Shown here piece by piece: positions 1 through 40,725 of a DNA stretch of 64,000 bases. This DNA comes from Heliopora coerulea. Taxonomy: Eukaryota; Cnidaria; Anthozoa; Scleralcyonacea; Helioporidae. The stretch lies in contig JASJOG010000019.1 of the NCBI GenBank assembly GCA_030142905.1, positions 2,364,501 through 2,428,500 on the forward strand, read 5' to 3'. Made by a program: the position numbers and the translations under genes. The notes beneath the pieces are model-generated. The model searched no databases, was not told the origin of the DNA, and was given only the letters and a program-made list of their open reading frames with translations. Position 1 is the first letter of the stretch, and every line of letters begins with the position of its first letter.

Positions 1-552
1 ACCAAGGTCAAACTTTGAAAGATCAGACGATTTTATATCCAACAAGGGGTCGCTACCAAGGGTCAGGTCTCAATTTTACGTTTATTTTTCGACTTACAAG
101 CGCTGTCATGTGAAATGTACACTACAAGTCAAGTTTCTAACTGCCTAGTGAATTCAGAACAAATGCCATAAACAATGAACTTTCAATCACTTGATAGCTA
201 TTATGAGTTATGTCATTTTGCCTTGTATCGTCCTGCAAGACGAAAGAGAGATGAGCCAAGGAATCCCTTCGTGAAGGGAGTTGTCAAGTTCAGTTCGCTC
301 ACTTTGTTGCTGGCCACAGTGGGGGGCGAGGTAAACGAGCACGTGATTAGCGACTGAAAGCCTCATGCAAATAATCTGATTGGATGAGTTCAAGTGATGT
401 TGATATTTCATTGGACAATAACCTCTGAAAACATCGTTAATTTGACATGTTGATGCGAGTTGTGCTGTCAGTCTTCGTTGACAACGCCCGTGGATCGAGC
501 TTTCGTTTTGCACCAGGGACAAACTGCAGAGAGAAAAACAAAAACCTTCACA

Positions 553-768
553 ATGTCTGCCAAAGTTATCCTCCTTCTCGTTGTTTGTATAACGGCAATG
601 TACGTGACTTCTGTTTCGGCGAACACCACAGCGATGTCATCTCCATCAACAACGATGACAATGAGTTCATCTGTAGCAACGAATCAAACTATCAATCCCA
701 AGAATGGAGCAATTCGTTTTGGATCGACTGGCTTATTCCTTTCGTTTATTGCAGTTTTTCTTTACTAA
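553..768 (+). CDS. Small secreted/GPI-anchored mucin-like protein, 71 aa
   Basis: I chose the ATG at 553 because the peptide that follows starts with a textbook signal peptide: a Lys at residue 4, a hydrophobic core at about residues 5-18, and a likely cleavage after the Ala at about residue 23. An upstream in-frame ATG at 460 would put 31 polar residues before this core. The mature stretch (about residues 24-50) is almost only Ser, Thr, Met, Asn and Ala, with two N-glycosylation sequons (N24-T-T and N44-Q-T), so it would be heavily glycosylated. The C-terminus ends in a hydrophobic tail (about residues 59-71) after a small polar spacer, the layout of a GPI-attachment signal. The whole plan resembles tiny glycan carriers of the CD52/CD24 type, but sequence similarity is not claimed. 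The single exon ends in TAA. It could be spurious, since it is short. Confidence 0.5.
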   Translation: MSAKVILLLVVCITAMYVTSVSANTTAMSSPSTTMTMSSSVATNQTINPKNGAIRFGSTGLFLSFIAVFLY

Positions 769-3416
769 TCAAGTTGAACGCAAAGCCTTCGACGTAGAAA
801 TTGTTTTCCAGCCTTAGTTTAATCGAATTTCACGAGTGTCTGAGGACATGCCAAGTCAGAAGAAAAATCCCACCCAGGAGAAGCTGAAGGAACTATTCGC
901 TACCGACTGAACGACATAAGAAACGCCGTGCGAGAGCAGATTTTCAAAAAACTGCGAAACATTCAGCGAAGACAAACATTCCAAGGGAGTGGCGTTCATA
1001 GATTCTAGAGTAGCAAAGTTTAACTATAAATTTGTAATGTTGGTGAACGTTCCCAATGCTCAATCCACTGTATTGTTAATGCCTATTTAGCTAAAGTTCG
1101 TCGAAGCGCTGTTTTGAACAATTTGTTTAATTTTTCTTTGTAAGGGAGTAGGTCGATGGCTTGAATATTTTCTCTGCACTCGAAAGTTCTTTGTGTTGCT
1201 TGTAATGAAAACATTCTTTCTTGAAAAATATGACTGGTTTCTTTTTGACGATACAGTAACTAATATCATGCTTTCCTTCAACTCTCTTTACCCCTTGAGC
1301 GATTTCAAAGGCGCTCACCTGCTTGCACTCGACCAAGATGTCGGGAGAAACCAACAACTTTCATGGCGGATATTTTTAAAGGCGCGTCAAACTTAATATC
1401 TCAGTGTCAATTCAAATTCTGGAACATGGAGAATGGATTTACAACAATGTGTATTCCACTACAAAGTCGAAGTGTTATCTGCATGTCAAACGAAGTCCTC
1501 ACCGATGTCCAAACTGTTCGAACAAAGCGGTTTGGATTTCACAAACATCTGGGCTTCGGAGTGCTTTTTTCCCTCGACCAAAATTATTGACCTGACGGTG
1601 TTAGCGTAGTGTTTCACTGCATGCCAGCCAAATCTTTTCGGAAAAGGTTCACGGAAAGACCAAAGTCGCTGAAGAGACTTATTTTGAGAGAACTTGGAGA
1701 CGGCTTAAAATTTGCATAACATATTTGAAAAATGCTGTGTAATTAGCAGAATATTAGCAATTTACAAGTCACCCAGTTCGTGTTTTACCTTTTTTCTCGA
1801 CGAAATTGCTTACTGAGAACATGGAACAAGGACTACAAGTGTTTCTACAACCGACAGTTTCTACGACCGTATAAATCCTAGTTTCCATCGAATAAAAACT
1901 CCAAACGCTTTCAGCCGTTGAAAATATGCAAATATTCTAAAGACAACACTCAACAGACAAGCTTGTGACAAATTGGTTTTGATAACATTGGTTGGTATTG
2001 AGAAAGTTGTTGGATTGAAATATCACGTTTTCAGTGGTTCCACAGCAAATCTAAAGCTTAAGTCCCAACAAAGCAAGAGGTTTAAATAATGCTGTGCGAG
2101 TCCAGTTCCAAAATGATTTATGAGTAAGGAGGGTATAAAGTCCATGTAATGGATGCCAGTGTAAGTAATCGAGGATAACAAGATGCGATAACTTTGGGTG
2201 AAGCAACTACCTGAAATATACGAAAAGAAACTTCGACGTTTCGAGCGAAGGCCCTTCGTCGGGAATTTAGTAGCCAAACTTCCCGACAAAGGGCCTTTGC
2301 TCGAAACGTCGAAGTTTCTTTTCGTATATTTCAGGTAGTTGCTTCACCCAAAGTTATCGCATCTCATAAAGTCCATGTGCTTATTTGCATAACTAAACGA
2401 ACAGGCCAAGCACAACTGGCGTTGGAGAGATGAACTGAACAAGTCAAAGAAGCTTTCTGCATTTATCTTGAATCTTGTTTGGCACAAGTTAGGTTACGAC
2501 AGAAACAATTATTCTTAGTTCCGTCTGACGTTTATGTGCTCAACTCAGAATGAGACTTCAGACGAAGCTGGGTTAACCGCGACTGGTCCACTGCAAAACG
2601 TGTTAATCTTATCACAGGGCAAAAAAATCTTTCAACCCTTTCAGTAACACATGCACCACTGTTTTTATATAAAGACCACATTCTGCGAAAGACAAGAACT
2701 CTCGCTCTCTCCCTCTTTCTGTTCTATTCCAAATTTGGCTATTGCAGCAGCTGCCTGAGGTTCATATAAAGGTCCGCCTTAATAATGTCTAGCTTGGTAT
2801 TTTTTTTTTTATTACCGCGATTAAGCTATTTATAGGATCTGGATTTGGTCGAATTTGGTGCGGGTGCTTGCCCAAAACAAATAACTATTTTCCATCACGT
2901 TACAAAAGCTACGGCTCGCAAGGATTATATATTTAACCAAAAGGCCAAACAAACTAAACCAGTTTCATAGACGATTAATGACCAGCTTGGAATTCCTAAC
3001 AGTAGTTATGCTAACAAAAGAATCCTGGTCGAAAATTACTGTTGAATTTCGAAATAGTCATATGCCGGAAAACGTTTTGGATGAATTTAATATACAATAG
3101 AGAAATGTTTAAGAGAGTAACGTCTAATGGTCTTCTGGTTGATATTACACCACACTTGATCCGTAGGTATAATTAACGGGCGGATTTTAGGGCTTTAAAC
3201 CCAAAATTCGAGTAGAGACTTCAGGCAAGATGGTGACAACAGCAGTAGACAACCAACATTTTAGAATCGCTGTACTGGAGATTTGACGTTTGTTTTCCAA
3301 CATGTAAAAAATTTCAAATAATCTGGAGGGATGCCTTCAATGGTTAGACGTCAAACTCTTACAGTAGCTTAAAGCTACGGTTACTCATCAATTTTAGTTG
3401 GTGATTTGTGTTGCAG
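769..3416. other. Gene-free stretch
   Basis: I see no supported gene here. The interval is AT-rich and contains the long foldback element at 2181-2364. The short ORFs present have no splice context or recognisable composition. Confidence 0.5.
2181..2364. repeat. Foldback element with long near-perfect inverted arms
   Basis: The left arm (about 2181-2266) and right arm (about 2279-2364) are reverse complements. The outer 65 or so bases are identical and only a few mismatches occur near the centre, around a loop of about a dozen bases. Each arm carries the string CGAAACGTCGAAG preceded by a GC-rich stem. This resembles a degenerate hammerhead core (see findings). No ORF of a transposase is present, so the element is non-autonomous. 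Confidence 0.85.
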
Positions 3417-4460
3417 TGGCGTTGTGAAGTAGATCGGTGCGTGGAACCTGCATCCGCGTCCCGCAACGCCGTGTTTAGTGTTACGGAAACTTTGAAAGTT
3501 TTTCACTTGGGTCAGACATCCAACCAAGCGTTGCAACTGAAAAAGAACTTGGTAAGTTTAGCACTCCAGTCGTCTATTTGTGCTGTAATCATTCCCACTC
3601 GCACACGCAACGGTTACGAGGACCGGACAGATTAATAGTTTTAATACGAATTCAGTTGCATCGCTTATCCAACTCATCCACAAATTGTTGAAGAGCCTCG
3701 GGCTCTCTTCTTCGTTTCATCCAATCCCTAGTCCACATGTTCCAGTTTGTTCTTTTCATTTCAAAATCTCCTTCTAAAAGATGAAATATAACTAATATTT
3801 GTTGTTTGGGATCAGTGGCCGTTTGGTGATGTTGGGGACGTTTCATTACAATGTATGGCAACAATAAAAAACACCTGCGCGTTGGCAGCGGGAATCGACA
3901 GGTGTAGCCAAAAGATCGATTTTCACAAACATATTGCGGTACTAATCGGCGACTAAATCATACTCTTTGATTCAGATGAATTATTCTATTGTACAAAGAG
4001 CGTCCTTGCTGACTTTCCTGTGGTTATTTCAAGGTCTCTGCGATTGTCCATTCTGGTTAATGTAATGCTGTCCAAGAATAAAATTCCCGATTGTGATTCG
4101 CTCGGCCTGTATAACAATACGTTCGAAAAACTCTAGCGAGTGAGTTGGATACATCATGGCGATCAATCGTAAAGTTCCCAGAAATATCTTAGTAAATATT
4201 ATCCATCAAAGTCTATGCTGAGATGAGACCAGTCGAAAGATACACAACGAACCAATTTTTGTTCGCTGTTTGCTGCCTTATTTCAGACCATGTAACGTTT
4301 ACCCTGAAGAACTGTAAAAGTTTACAGATTCGCGATGAATCCAGAACAAAACATTGCAATTTTTTGTCACGTTTAGTCGCAAAACAGGAACACGATGTCG
4401 AACTTCCCAGTTACGTTAGGAATCCGGAAAACTTTCAATCCGGAATGAAAAGGGGCAACG
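3417..4460 (+). CDS. Candidate exons of an unrecognised gene (low support)
   Basis: Two stretches look like internal exons. The first, 3417-3551, follows the acceptor TTTGTGTTGCAG and ends at the donor GTAAGT. It is 135 nt, phase 0 to 0, and only one frame is open (45 residues, including two Cys near the start). The second, 4287-4460, follows a pyrimidine-rich acceptor ending TTATTTCAG and ends at GTATGT. It is 174 nt, phase 1 to 1, also open in one frame only. The phases do not join directly, so either another exon lies between them or they belong to different transcripts. A short ATG-initiated peptide at 3976-4062 with a signal-peptide-like core sits between them. I recognise no domain in any of these. 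Confidence 0.25.
3652..3772 (-). CDS. Candidate terminal exon, unrecognised
   Basis: On the minus strand, a good acceptor (TTTCATCTTTTAG) is followed by an open frame that encodes about 40 residues rich in Trp, Arg, Lys and Glu and ends in TGA. The pattern Trp-x2-Trp-x3-Trp followed by an Arg/Lys run is faintly like the N-terminal region of HARBI1-type transposases, but this is only a resemblance. It has no demonstrated partner exon upstream. It may be a decayed transposon fragment or chance. Confidence 0.2.
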
Positions 4461-6262
4461 GTATGTACCATTATTTGTGGAACAACACTTGGGTTCTTAA
4501 CACGATACAATTGTCGTATATGATAGTTCGTTGTGATGTATCCGATAAATTCACCGTAGTATTTCAGATATGCTACATCAGTAAACTAATAGAAACCAGG
4601 AATTGTGTCGTTGATACAACAATACATACCCCGGTGCGTAAAATCATAAAGGGTAAATGCACCTTTGGGTATTTTTTTTGCTGATTTTCAGGGCTTGATT
4701 TTCACCAAGTATGTTTAATTATGCGGTGCTCAAAGTAAGTAAACTCGTTAACTTACGGGTACTGCATGACTATTCGTATGTAAATATACGTAGAAAGGAA
4801 CACAGAACGTTGCAAATAAGTCTGACATACACAACAACTTCAATGAAGACGTCCATTAAACTCTTTTAACTTCTCTAAAGAGTTCTTTGTGCAAAACAAA
4901 GCCAGTGAATAACTTAGCATCAGCTGGCTGTGGAGTATTATCAATATCAGTGAAAACATGTAGGATTTTCAGGTCTTCAAATTCGTGGACAGATAACAGT
5001 AGCTTCCTCCTGTCACGCATGCTTTTTCTAACAATTGTTTCTTTTCCTTGTTTTATGCCTAATTCAAGGAAAGAAAGAAGCCGCTGCGGCCATAATTGCA
5101 TGGATATTTCTTCCTTTTATGTCGTACTCCTTTGTTCCCTTGGTTCAACAACAGCATGTATGAAAGGTTTGAAACAAACCAAAGTCAGAGGTCGATTAAC
5201 CGTGGTTTCTTTTAATGCTTACATTTTTAAGCACCATTGCCACCCAGCAAAAGGTCTTTATTTTTTACGGCAAGCGCCGCCGAAATCCCGATTACAGACA
5301 ACCGGAAAAACTCGTAAACAAAGAGCTTAAGTAACAAGTGTTACTGAATTTAGTGCGGCAGATTGTTCGCTAAAGGTTTTAATCCAGACAAAGATGCTTA
5401 ATAATTTACAATTCCTTGAAACATGTTACCATTTCCAACCAGCGTGAGTCAATGACAAACAACAAAGTGGCAAGTCTTGAAGCTCTCAGAGTATGACGCT
5501 GTTTTCACTTCAAAACAGTATTTAGAACTTTGTTTATGAATCGATCAAACACATTTTGTTATTTCAATGAAAGCGGCAAGACAATACAGAAATGGCGTTA
5601 TAGACAGCTGCAAATACACTATCCAGGTGTCTTAAAACCGGTTTACACGATCCAATTTAATGGATCAGATTTTTTCCCCATTGAAAAATCGAATCATGTT
5701 AGCCCACTACATCAAACATCCAACTAACTGGATGATATGAACTCCGTTAATGTGGTCTTTCTACAACCTAACCCAACGAACTGAATCAAGTGAACGCCAT
5801 CAAAAGACGGTTGTGACTGTTAAATGGTTACGTTTAAACTTTGGTGAAGTCGATATGCGATTAATAATCCCCTCGCCCACCGGGGGAAGCGCGGCACGAG
5901 GGTACTAATCTCGACGTGCGTGGAGTCCTTTTACACGCGTGGTGACTAGGGAGAAAAATTTTTTGCTAAATGTTTGCACAAAACATTAGTTTAAAATACA
6001 GATATTCGGACCCAGTAAATCGGATCGTGTAACAAGGATTCAACTGCACGGACCCTAACCTATGTCCTGTTGAATACGATCGTATTAACTGATTTTTGGT
6101 AATACCGGACGATAGTTTCAAATGTAGATGATTTCCACACCACATGATTTCTACACCACATCCTTTCCAGGTTACTCCAGTCACATCCAGTCATAAGGCT
6201 GTTTGGAAAACCCATCGTGGCCACAAATACATTCTCCTTGTGCACTCAAAGCAAAGGAAGTG
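4461..6262. other. Region between candidate exons and the LRRK stop codon
   Basis: Apart from one protein-like minus-strand frame at 4856-5090, I see no supported gene. The LRRK 3'UTR must begin here on the minus strand. A minus-strand AATAAA hexamer lies at 5258-5263, about 1 kb after the stop, but I cannot say it is used. Confidence 0.4.
4856..5090 (-). CDS. Candidate exon or gene remnant, unrecognised
   Basis: A minus-strand frame of about 75 codons ends in TAA and has protein-like composition: alternating charged and hydrophobic residues, no low complexity. A possible acceptor (GCCGCAG) lies at its upstream end, but it lacks a clear pyrimidine tract. It could be the last exon of a small gene between 5.1 and 6.2 kb, or an alternative 3' exon of the LRRK gene. 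The phases do not favour the latter. No domain is recognised. Confidence 0.2.
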
Positions 6263-33930
<27,668 letters not shown>

Positions 33931-35480
33931 CCTACTTCTCCTACAGAAAAACAAACATCAGCTAAGAACAAGACCTGCACTTGTGTCATATAGTCCCTGC
34001 ACAAGTCATACAACCTGTTTAACCCAAGTTTTTACTCAAGTGATGCTTATCAAAGAGAGCTGACCCAATTTTGGGTCAATTCCCCAAGTTTAAAAAACCT
34101 TGCTCTACACAAATCAATGGTAAAGTCCTGGTCAGCAGGTTTACCTAAAGAAGGAATGCCCTTTTCCAGGCTTTTTTTTTTGCCATTTACAGTCATCCAA
34201 TGTAAGGTTGACTTGGAGAAACCACCCTTTTATTTACCTTTCATGGGGTAACCTTAGATCTGGAGTAAAACTGTCCAAACATCCAATGGATCATTGGTCA
34301 TGACCCATTTGTAACCTTGTCATGATAAGCCATGGGGTCAAGAAATTCAACTGATCCACAGTAAATTAGTTCGAATATCTTAACCTTTCATTTAAAGCTT
34401 CATATACAAGTAAAGCAACCAATTTTTTTAGTCTGCTAGGTTCTTTAATTAACATTTTAAATTTACATTCCTAATAAACAGGATGATGTACTTGGATATT
34501 ATTTAAAATTAGCTGATGAAAATGGTATTTGCTTGTTTCTAACTAAACACTACCAACTTTTAAGTTAATCCTAATTTTGATATGACTTAGTAGCTTTCCT
34601 GAATCATCCTCCTCAGAGGTATTAACCCTTTAATCTCCAGGACTCACTCCTGTGACAAGTTAAATTGTTTGTTGTTAGCCTGGGAAAAATGTTAAAGTGT
34701 ATCCTTGCTCTTTAATGGGTTAAGGAGATAATGTTTAATGACCAGATTGGATAATTAAGAAACTTACAGGTGTGATAATTGTTCTTCTTAAATACACAAG
34801 CATATTCAAGCAAATATTGTATCAAATTAGTTGAACACTTTGTCATGAATATTTTATCAAATGCACACACAATTTTCATTAGGTCTTTTTCACCAGGTTC
34901 CCCACATCATCTGTAATTCAAATTAATTCAAGACTCAGCGTGTGTGAATCCTTTTCCTTGTAAACAAGTTATCACCCTTGTTCTTACACATTTTATTTTC
35001 AATTATAAAATTTCCACTCAATAATAAACATCTCTTCGGGGAAATCCGAATACGCAAGAAAGTTGCAGCACTATGGCAGCAAATTATCACTGAAACTTGA
35101 GTACGTATGAGGACGACTTTTCTTTACTGTAAACCAAGGGGATAAATACAGGCAAATCTTCAACCAAGCTAAAAAGTTGACGTTGCATAGCTAGTTTATC
35201 TAGAAAAAAACCTCAACAACACCCCCCAAAAATTACAACTTTCAAAGTGGCTTAGAAATTCTGCAGTTCTCATTATCTCCTCTGGACATAATTGTATATA
35301 ATTTATCAATACAACCATTTCGAGCACCAAACGCTCAGCTAACAATGACGACGGCAGGCGTCAAGACGCTGTTAATCAGAATTCGCTGTGGTAGCTAATT
35401 CTTGTAAGGTTTCTTCGTGGCGAGTAAACGACTTGAGAGTTGATATACTATAAAATTCCAATCTTCCTGAAGGCTCTTAC

Positions 35481-35560
35481 CTCAACACAGCGTAGTACTG
35501 CCAAGCAGTAAAATCTTAGCTGGGAAGGTGTTTGAGTAGCTTGATAGATGTCAAGCAAAC
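35481..35560 (-). other. LRRK: Probable 5' untranslated exon of the LRRK gene
   Basis: A strong donor (TTGAG followed by GTAAG) on the minus strand at 35480-35481 precedes the acceptor at 33941 (TTTTTCTGTAG), which opens the first coding exon 10 nt before its ATG. The exon is open in the coding frame back to an in-frame TAA, with no ATG. The upstream boundary given is arbitrary; the transcription start cannot be placed. Confidence 0.5.
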
Positions 35561-37659
35561 ACGTATCATGCAAAGGAATCCTAATCGCACAAAATCAAAA
35601 CAACACAGGGCGCTGAGGATACGTGAAACTTCTGTTCGTTAGTCAAGATAATTTTGAACCCATATTACGGCCGTCTCCTAATTTTACAACTAGACACCTA
35701 GGTATCACAGCAGGCAAATGTGACGAGTATTTGTGACAAATGCAACCCAAGTGGCTGAATGAATGGCCCACTTGTCACTTTGAATGGCTCTCGTTTTGCA
35801 TTGAAGTCGTCGTAAAATCGAAAAGGATGGCATAGTGCTCCTGCAGATTTCCACTGTCACAGCCTTCGTGAAGTACCTTTGACAAGTGATCTTCCACGCT
35901 ATCAATTTATCAAGGAAATTCAATTCAATACATCACCTTTCTAATCTTTATTTCCATTTGGACATTTGGTGAAGTTACGAAGTACGAGAAACAAAAAACT
36001 GGACGCAGTGGCGCAACGCATCGCACCCTCTGTTTAGCTTAGGGTAACCTTGCTAAAATGAATATCCTCGGGTAACATGAATTTTTTTTTCTCGCTAACT
36101 CGTTCTACCGTCTTCTGTAGGACGCCAGCATAAGACCTTAGTAGCTGTATGATTGAAACTCAAGCGAGACTCCTTATAAGACAACAGAGCGACAATTGCG
36201 CGTGACAGCCACACAAATGTAACGACTACTCGAAGAACATCCGGCCGCTTCCGAGAAGTACTAACCAGAGGTCGCGGGGGCATCTAAACTGGCAACTGCC
36301 GTTTAGGGTTCTCAGAAAGTAGGCGGTCTGGGAAGCAAGACATCTTAATTTTTACTATAATGTACACTGGTGCCAAAGCTAAGGACATATTCTTAATTTT
36401 GTATGTTATTCATTGATGAAATAATGCAAGATTATCGCCACTGATTATTGGCATTGTAATCAGATTTTAAAAATGCAATTATGCCTGTGCACCAGTCATA
36501 ATTGTCAGACGAGTGATTGCACGTGACCGAAGTCTCAACAATACCACGACAATCATTTTACATCACTACAAGGGTACCAATGCATATTCAGACTTCTGCT
36601 ACTTATACATAGTAAGATTGGTAAGCAATATGAGTGAATGTCCTGTTACGACCAAAGAAAGTTTGGAGAAATTGGTCTTAATCTAACAGCAATGTTAAAA
36701 GACCGATGACTTGGGTCAAAATTTGGTTGTTGCAACAGAAACCAAAAATGTAACAAATCTGAAAATGAAAACAACAGCACATGGAAGGTTTAGCTTGGAA
36801 AAAAAACAAACATTGACTTCGATCAGTGTTTAGCCCAAGAAAGACGGAGAAAGCTGCTACTGAAACTTTGTTTGCACAATTCAATATTTGGTGGTTCTAC
36901 CATCAGCGAAACCTGTGCCGCCGAAGTAGATGCTTCCTGGAAAATTGCGCAATGTAAAAATATTGGATCAAATTGAGACTGATTCCCAGAATGCTAGTTT
37001 GCGACGGTAACGTAGGTTTCGTGGGTGGCGCGAATCACTTGCCTCGACGATGCCTACCCAAATTCTTCCAGATTACTAAAAATTTTTGAAGTACATAACC
37101 CGGATTACGTTCCTGGTATCACCGGGTGCCAACGAGAAACTTATGGGATCCAACAGGGGGCGGGCGAGGGGCTTCTCTTCCTGAAAATTTTTGAATTTTG
37201 AGAACAGGTACTTGCAATTTTCAGCGTACGTAAATGAAAGTTTTGATAAACTTTAATATTTGACTTCCCATATGGTAAAGAAACATTGTGAAATTAAGAA
37301 AATGGAAAAAGCGAAGGGATGTCTCAGACAATCCCCCGTCACCATTTACAGACCTCATATAGCATGGAAAACCGACACTTCCTGAAGGAAGTAAAAAAAA
37401 TGTGCAATTAACGTAAGTCAAGTGCCAGGAAATTGTTAGGCCACAGAAAACTGGCAGAAAGTATACAGTTTCAAAAAACCAATAGCATGTCTTAGTGAAT
37501 GACACTATTTCCATCTGGAGTTATCAGGGCAAGTTTCCTATGCTTTATGAAATCAAGTAATGAGTCCAATTCTGAATCAATTGACAGCAATGATCTGAAG
37601 TTTACAGGATTATCAAACACATTGGCTTTTTCAACAACTGGGGTTCTATGTACTATGTA

Positions 37660-38295
37660 GATCAACCTGATCCAAGTTTAATCATGAATACTTGAGCCAA
37701 TAGCTTCTAAGCTACAGTTTGACATCTGATCCAAGTTGGTCTTAAATTGCACAATTCTGACACTCCACTTCTTTGATGAAAACAAATTCCATTTCAAGTA
37801 ATTGAGTGGAAATGCCCAAGTATTTGTTTAATATACACTACCCCTTATCTTAATCAGCATTACCATTATTACAAATACCAAATGTGGCCAAGCTCTTAGG
37901 AACAGCCTTTGTAGCTCAATTGGCAAAACACCACACCACACAATCACAGGGTCACAGCTTCACTGCAAGCCTGAGGCTCTGGAAGAACATTTTAAGACCC
38001 AACTAGGACCAGCTGTGAAAAATACTAGATTCTAACCTTTGACAGTTTTCTTCATCAAATCTAAATTCCATTGCACGAGAGTGTAAATGCCAAATATACA
38101 TTGAATATACTTTTCTCTTTGTGAAGAGTTAGCAATGCACTAGGATTCCCAGGACCAGATTCAATTCCCAGTCAGAGGCCTTAGAGGGGCATTTGTCACA
38201 TCTGGCTTCAGTTGGGTCTTAAAATGTAGAACTCTGACCCACAAATTTCCTTTGTACAATAAACATTTCAAACGACAAAGTTATTTCTTCTTAAC
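37660..38295. repeat. Tandem pair of diverged SINE-like units of about 300 bp
   Basis: Two successive units share a tRNA-like box A (TAGCTCAATTGG, and a decayed counterpart), a box B-like region, an AAGACCCAACTAGGACC/GTTGGGTCTTAAAA segment, and a tail with AAATTCCAT..GTGGAAATGCC. The second unit is more decayed. Confidence 0.5.
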
Positions 38296-40654
38296 CTGCA
38301 CACCTTAGCCCACACCAACTCAAAATTTGTTCAGCACAAAATGTTGAAAAACCCAACAGGAACTCTAAGCTATTGATTACAACTGATAAATTTGATTAAA
38401 AGCTTCAAAAGAATAAAACTTTAACAGCTGCAATATTTTTCAAATTTGTTAATGCTAAATATGACATGATCATGAAAATATATTGATTAGCTCTTTCTGG
38501 GCAAGACTTCTTTCTCTTGATGAGTAAAATCCCCTAATGCTAGCTAAGGTAAAATAACAGAAAATTGATTCTGCTGGGAAAGAGGTAAAAAAAAGGCTTA
38601 ACAAAAACATCACAAAACAACAAAAGGAAAAACAAGCTTTAATGAAATTACAAAATAAGTTAGTGGAGCAAGGAGAACTGAAATAGACACCATGTATGTA
38701 AATGTTTTGGCAAAAATTAACTCCAAAAATTGATTACAATTTTAGCAAGAATTTAGTCAAAACTCATCAATATAATAATTTATCCAAAATAACCATTACA
38801 AATCGGAGACAAAAATTGGGAAGCAGCCTCTTTGGGTTTTGAGATGGCAGATGTATAATTGTCATAAAACTGGACCATGGCCAAGTAATAATTCATGTTT
38901 ATAAGGACTTACAAAGTTTCTGATGGAAGGATAACTGTTAAACAAAAATCACAGTTTAAATCAGCCTTAAGAAATGTTGGGAGCATCCTGTGAAATATTT
39001 ACTAAAATTAAGAATGGTAAGTTGTTTCATTGACAGTAACAATTGGGCCAGCAAAAAAACCAACAAGGCTTGTAGATATAAAATGTGCCATCTTTGCTGT
39101 GAACAGAAAAAAACAATTTGAACACATTGCAGTAACAAAATCTACAAATAGCAGCCAGTACAGTAATAATGCCAAAATAGCAAACATTTTTGTTATTTCA
39201 ATGGTGACTACTGAATGGCAAGTAAACTTACTGTGCATTAACCAGAGAATAGAGGGAAAATTAACAATCATCAGTTTGAAAACCTTTTATAAAAAGCATT
39301 TTACTAGTAATGCACTTTAAGCTGGTTGCACAACATCTATGATATAACTTATTTCAAAAGATAAGTCCAGCTGGAGAATGATGACAATATCCATGCATTA
39401 AACAAATTAATTTAAATTTTGTCTGCCAAAAAGCAAATTATCCACAAGATTGCACCACTTTGCAAATAAAATTTAAATTCATTTGTTCTAAGCATGAGCA
39501 GTACCATTCTGTCTCAAGGACACATCCACTGGATATTAATTATCTGGGGTTTGTAAAACCAGCCCTGGCTTGTGAAGTCTTGGCAGTGAATCATTTGATA
39601 GAAAATAACCAGTAGCACAGCTACAAGAAACTGCAGATAGGATGGCTGTCAATATAAAAAGTTACCATGTTTGAAGATGCTCCGATTCTCCTGTTGAAGA
39701 CAAAAAAAAGTTTAGTTTCATGATGATGACTTATCCAGTTAATAGGGTTACTCATCAAAACAGGGAATCTAGCATTTAGTTGTGATGGGTTTACTTGACA
39801 GAACTGAACAAGCTCCAAAATTTTCTGTTGTTTGCCCTTTGGCCTGCACAACCAAAAGAAAATGTTCCAGACTTGTTTATGTACTGGCCTAGAAACTGAA
39901 GGTTAGTTTTGTGGATCCATATGGTCCAGTTAAAAAGTACGAGTATATCAGAGTTTGAATCCTACAATATTGCCTAACCATGTTTGATAGGTGATTTTCA
40001 CTTGTCCAGTAACTCAGACTGTGCTACTGCACAAGGCATGTACAACCTTTCACTCACTACTGGGTGACCTATTTTTGCCAGCAGGTTAACACCTTAATTG
40101 GTCCTGAACTAGCCCAAGGAAGCCTTTGATAATTTCACAGCACCTAGCAAGATTACTGAGAGAGACAGTAATCTTGACAGCTTCTGAATTGACAAGTTGA
40201 TTTGTTACTGTCCTGGTTTACAACACATGGGTTGATAATTCCCTTATGGTGATCTGGAAGCAATAACATGCCAAACAGAATGTTCCACGTTGAACTGAAC
40301 TTTCTCCCACATCACTTGTGAATTCTGCAAGATTGCCCTGTCCAATTGTAAGTTGTTGTGAATGCAATATTGAGATGGGGCATCAGAAGCAGTTTTGCTG
40401 TGGCACAAAATTCTTGAAAAGATGGTTTTTGATGTGACCCAGCTCCAATTGACTCAGCAACAGATCACTAAAAGCATGCTAATATCAATCAATATTTCTT
40501 GCCTGCCTCCCTCACTAATGTTGGCACTTATTAACCTAGTTAGTGGGGTATCCACCTGCCAGCAGCAATAAGTGACTAGACTGGAGTGCTGATGCTAATA
40601 CTAATTGTGGTTTCTAATGCTTGATTGACAACACTACCTTGAAACTCAGCTATA

Positions 40655-40676
40655 ATGATATATATATAATATATAT

Positions 40677-40725
<49 letters not shown>
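40655..40725. repeat. TA dinucleotide microsatellite
   Basis: An almost uninterrupted TA run of about 60 bp. Confidence 0.95.

Noticed and set aside
4856..5090. Alternative C-terminal exon of LRRK
   Set aside because: The possible donor near the LRRK stop is phase 1, whereas the frame after the only acceptor seen is phase 0. The propeller already ends properly at 6263.
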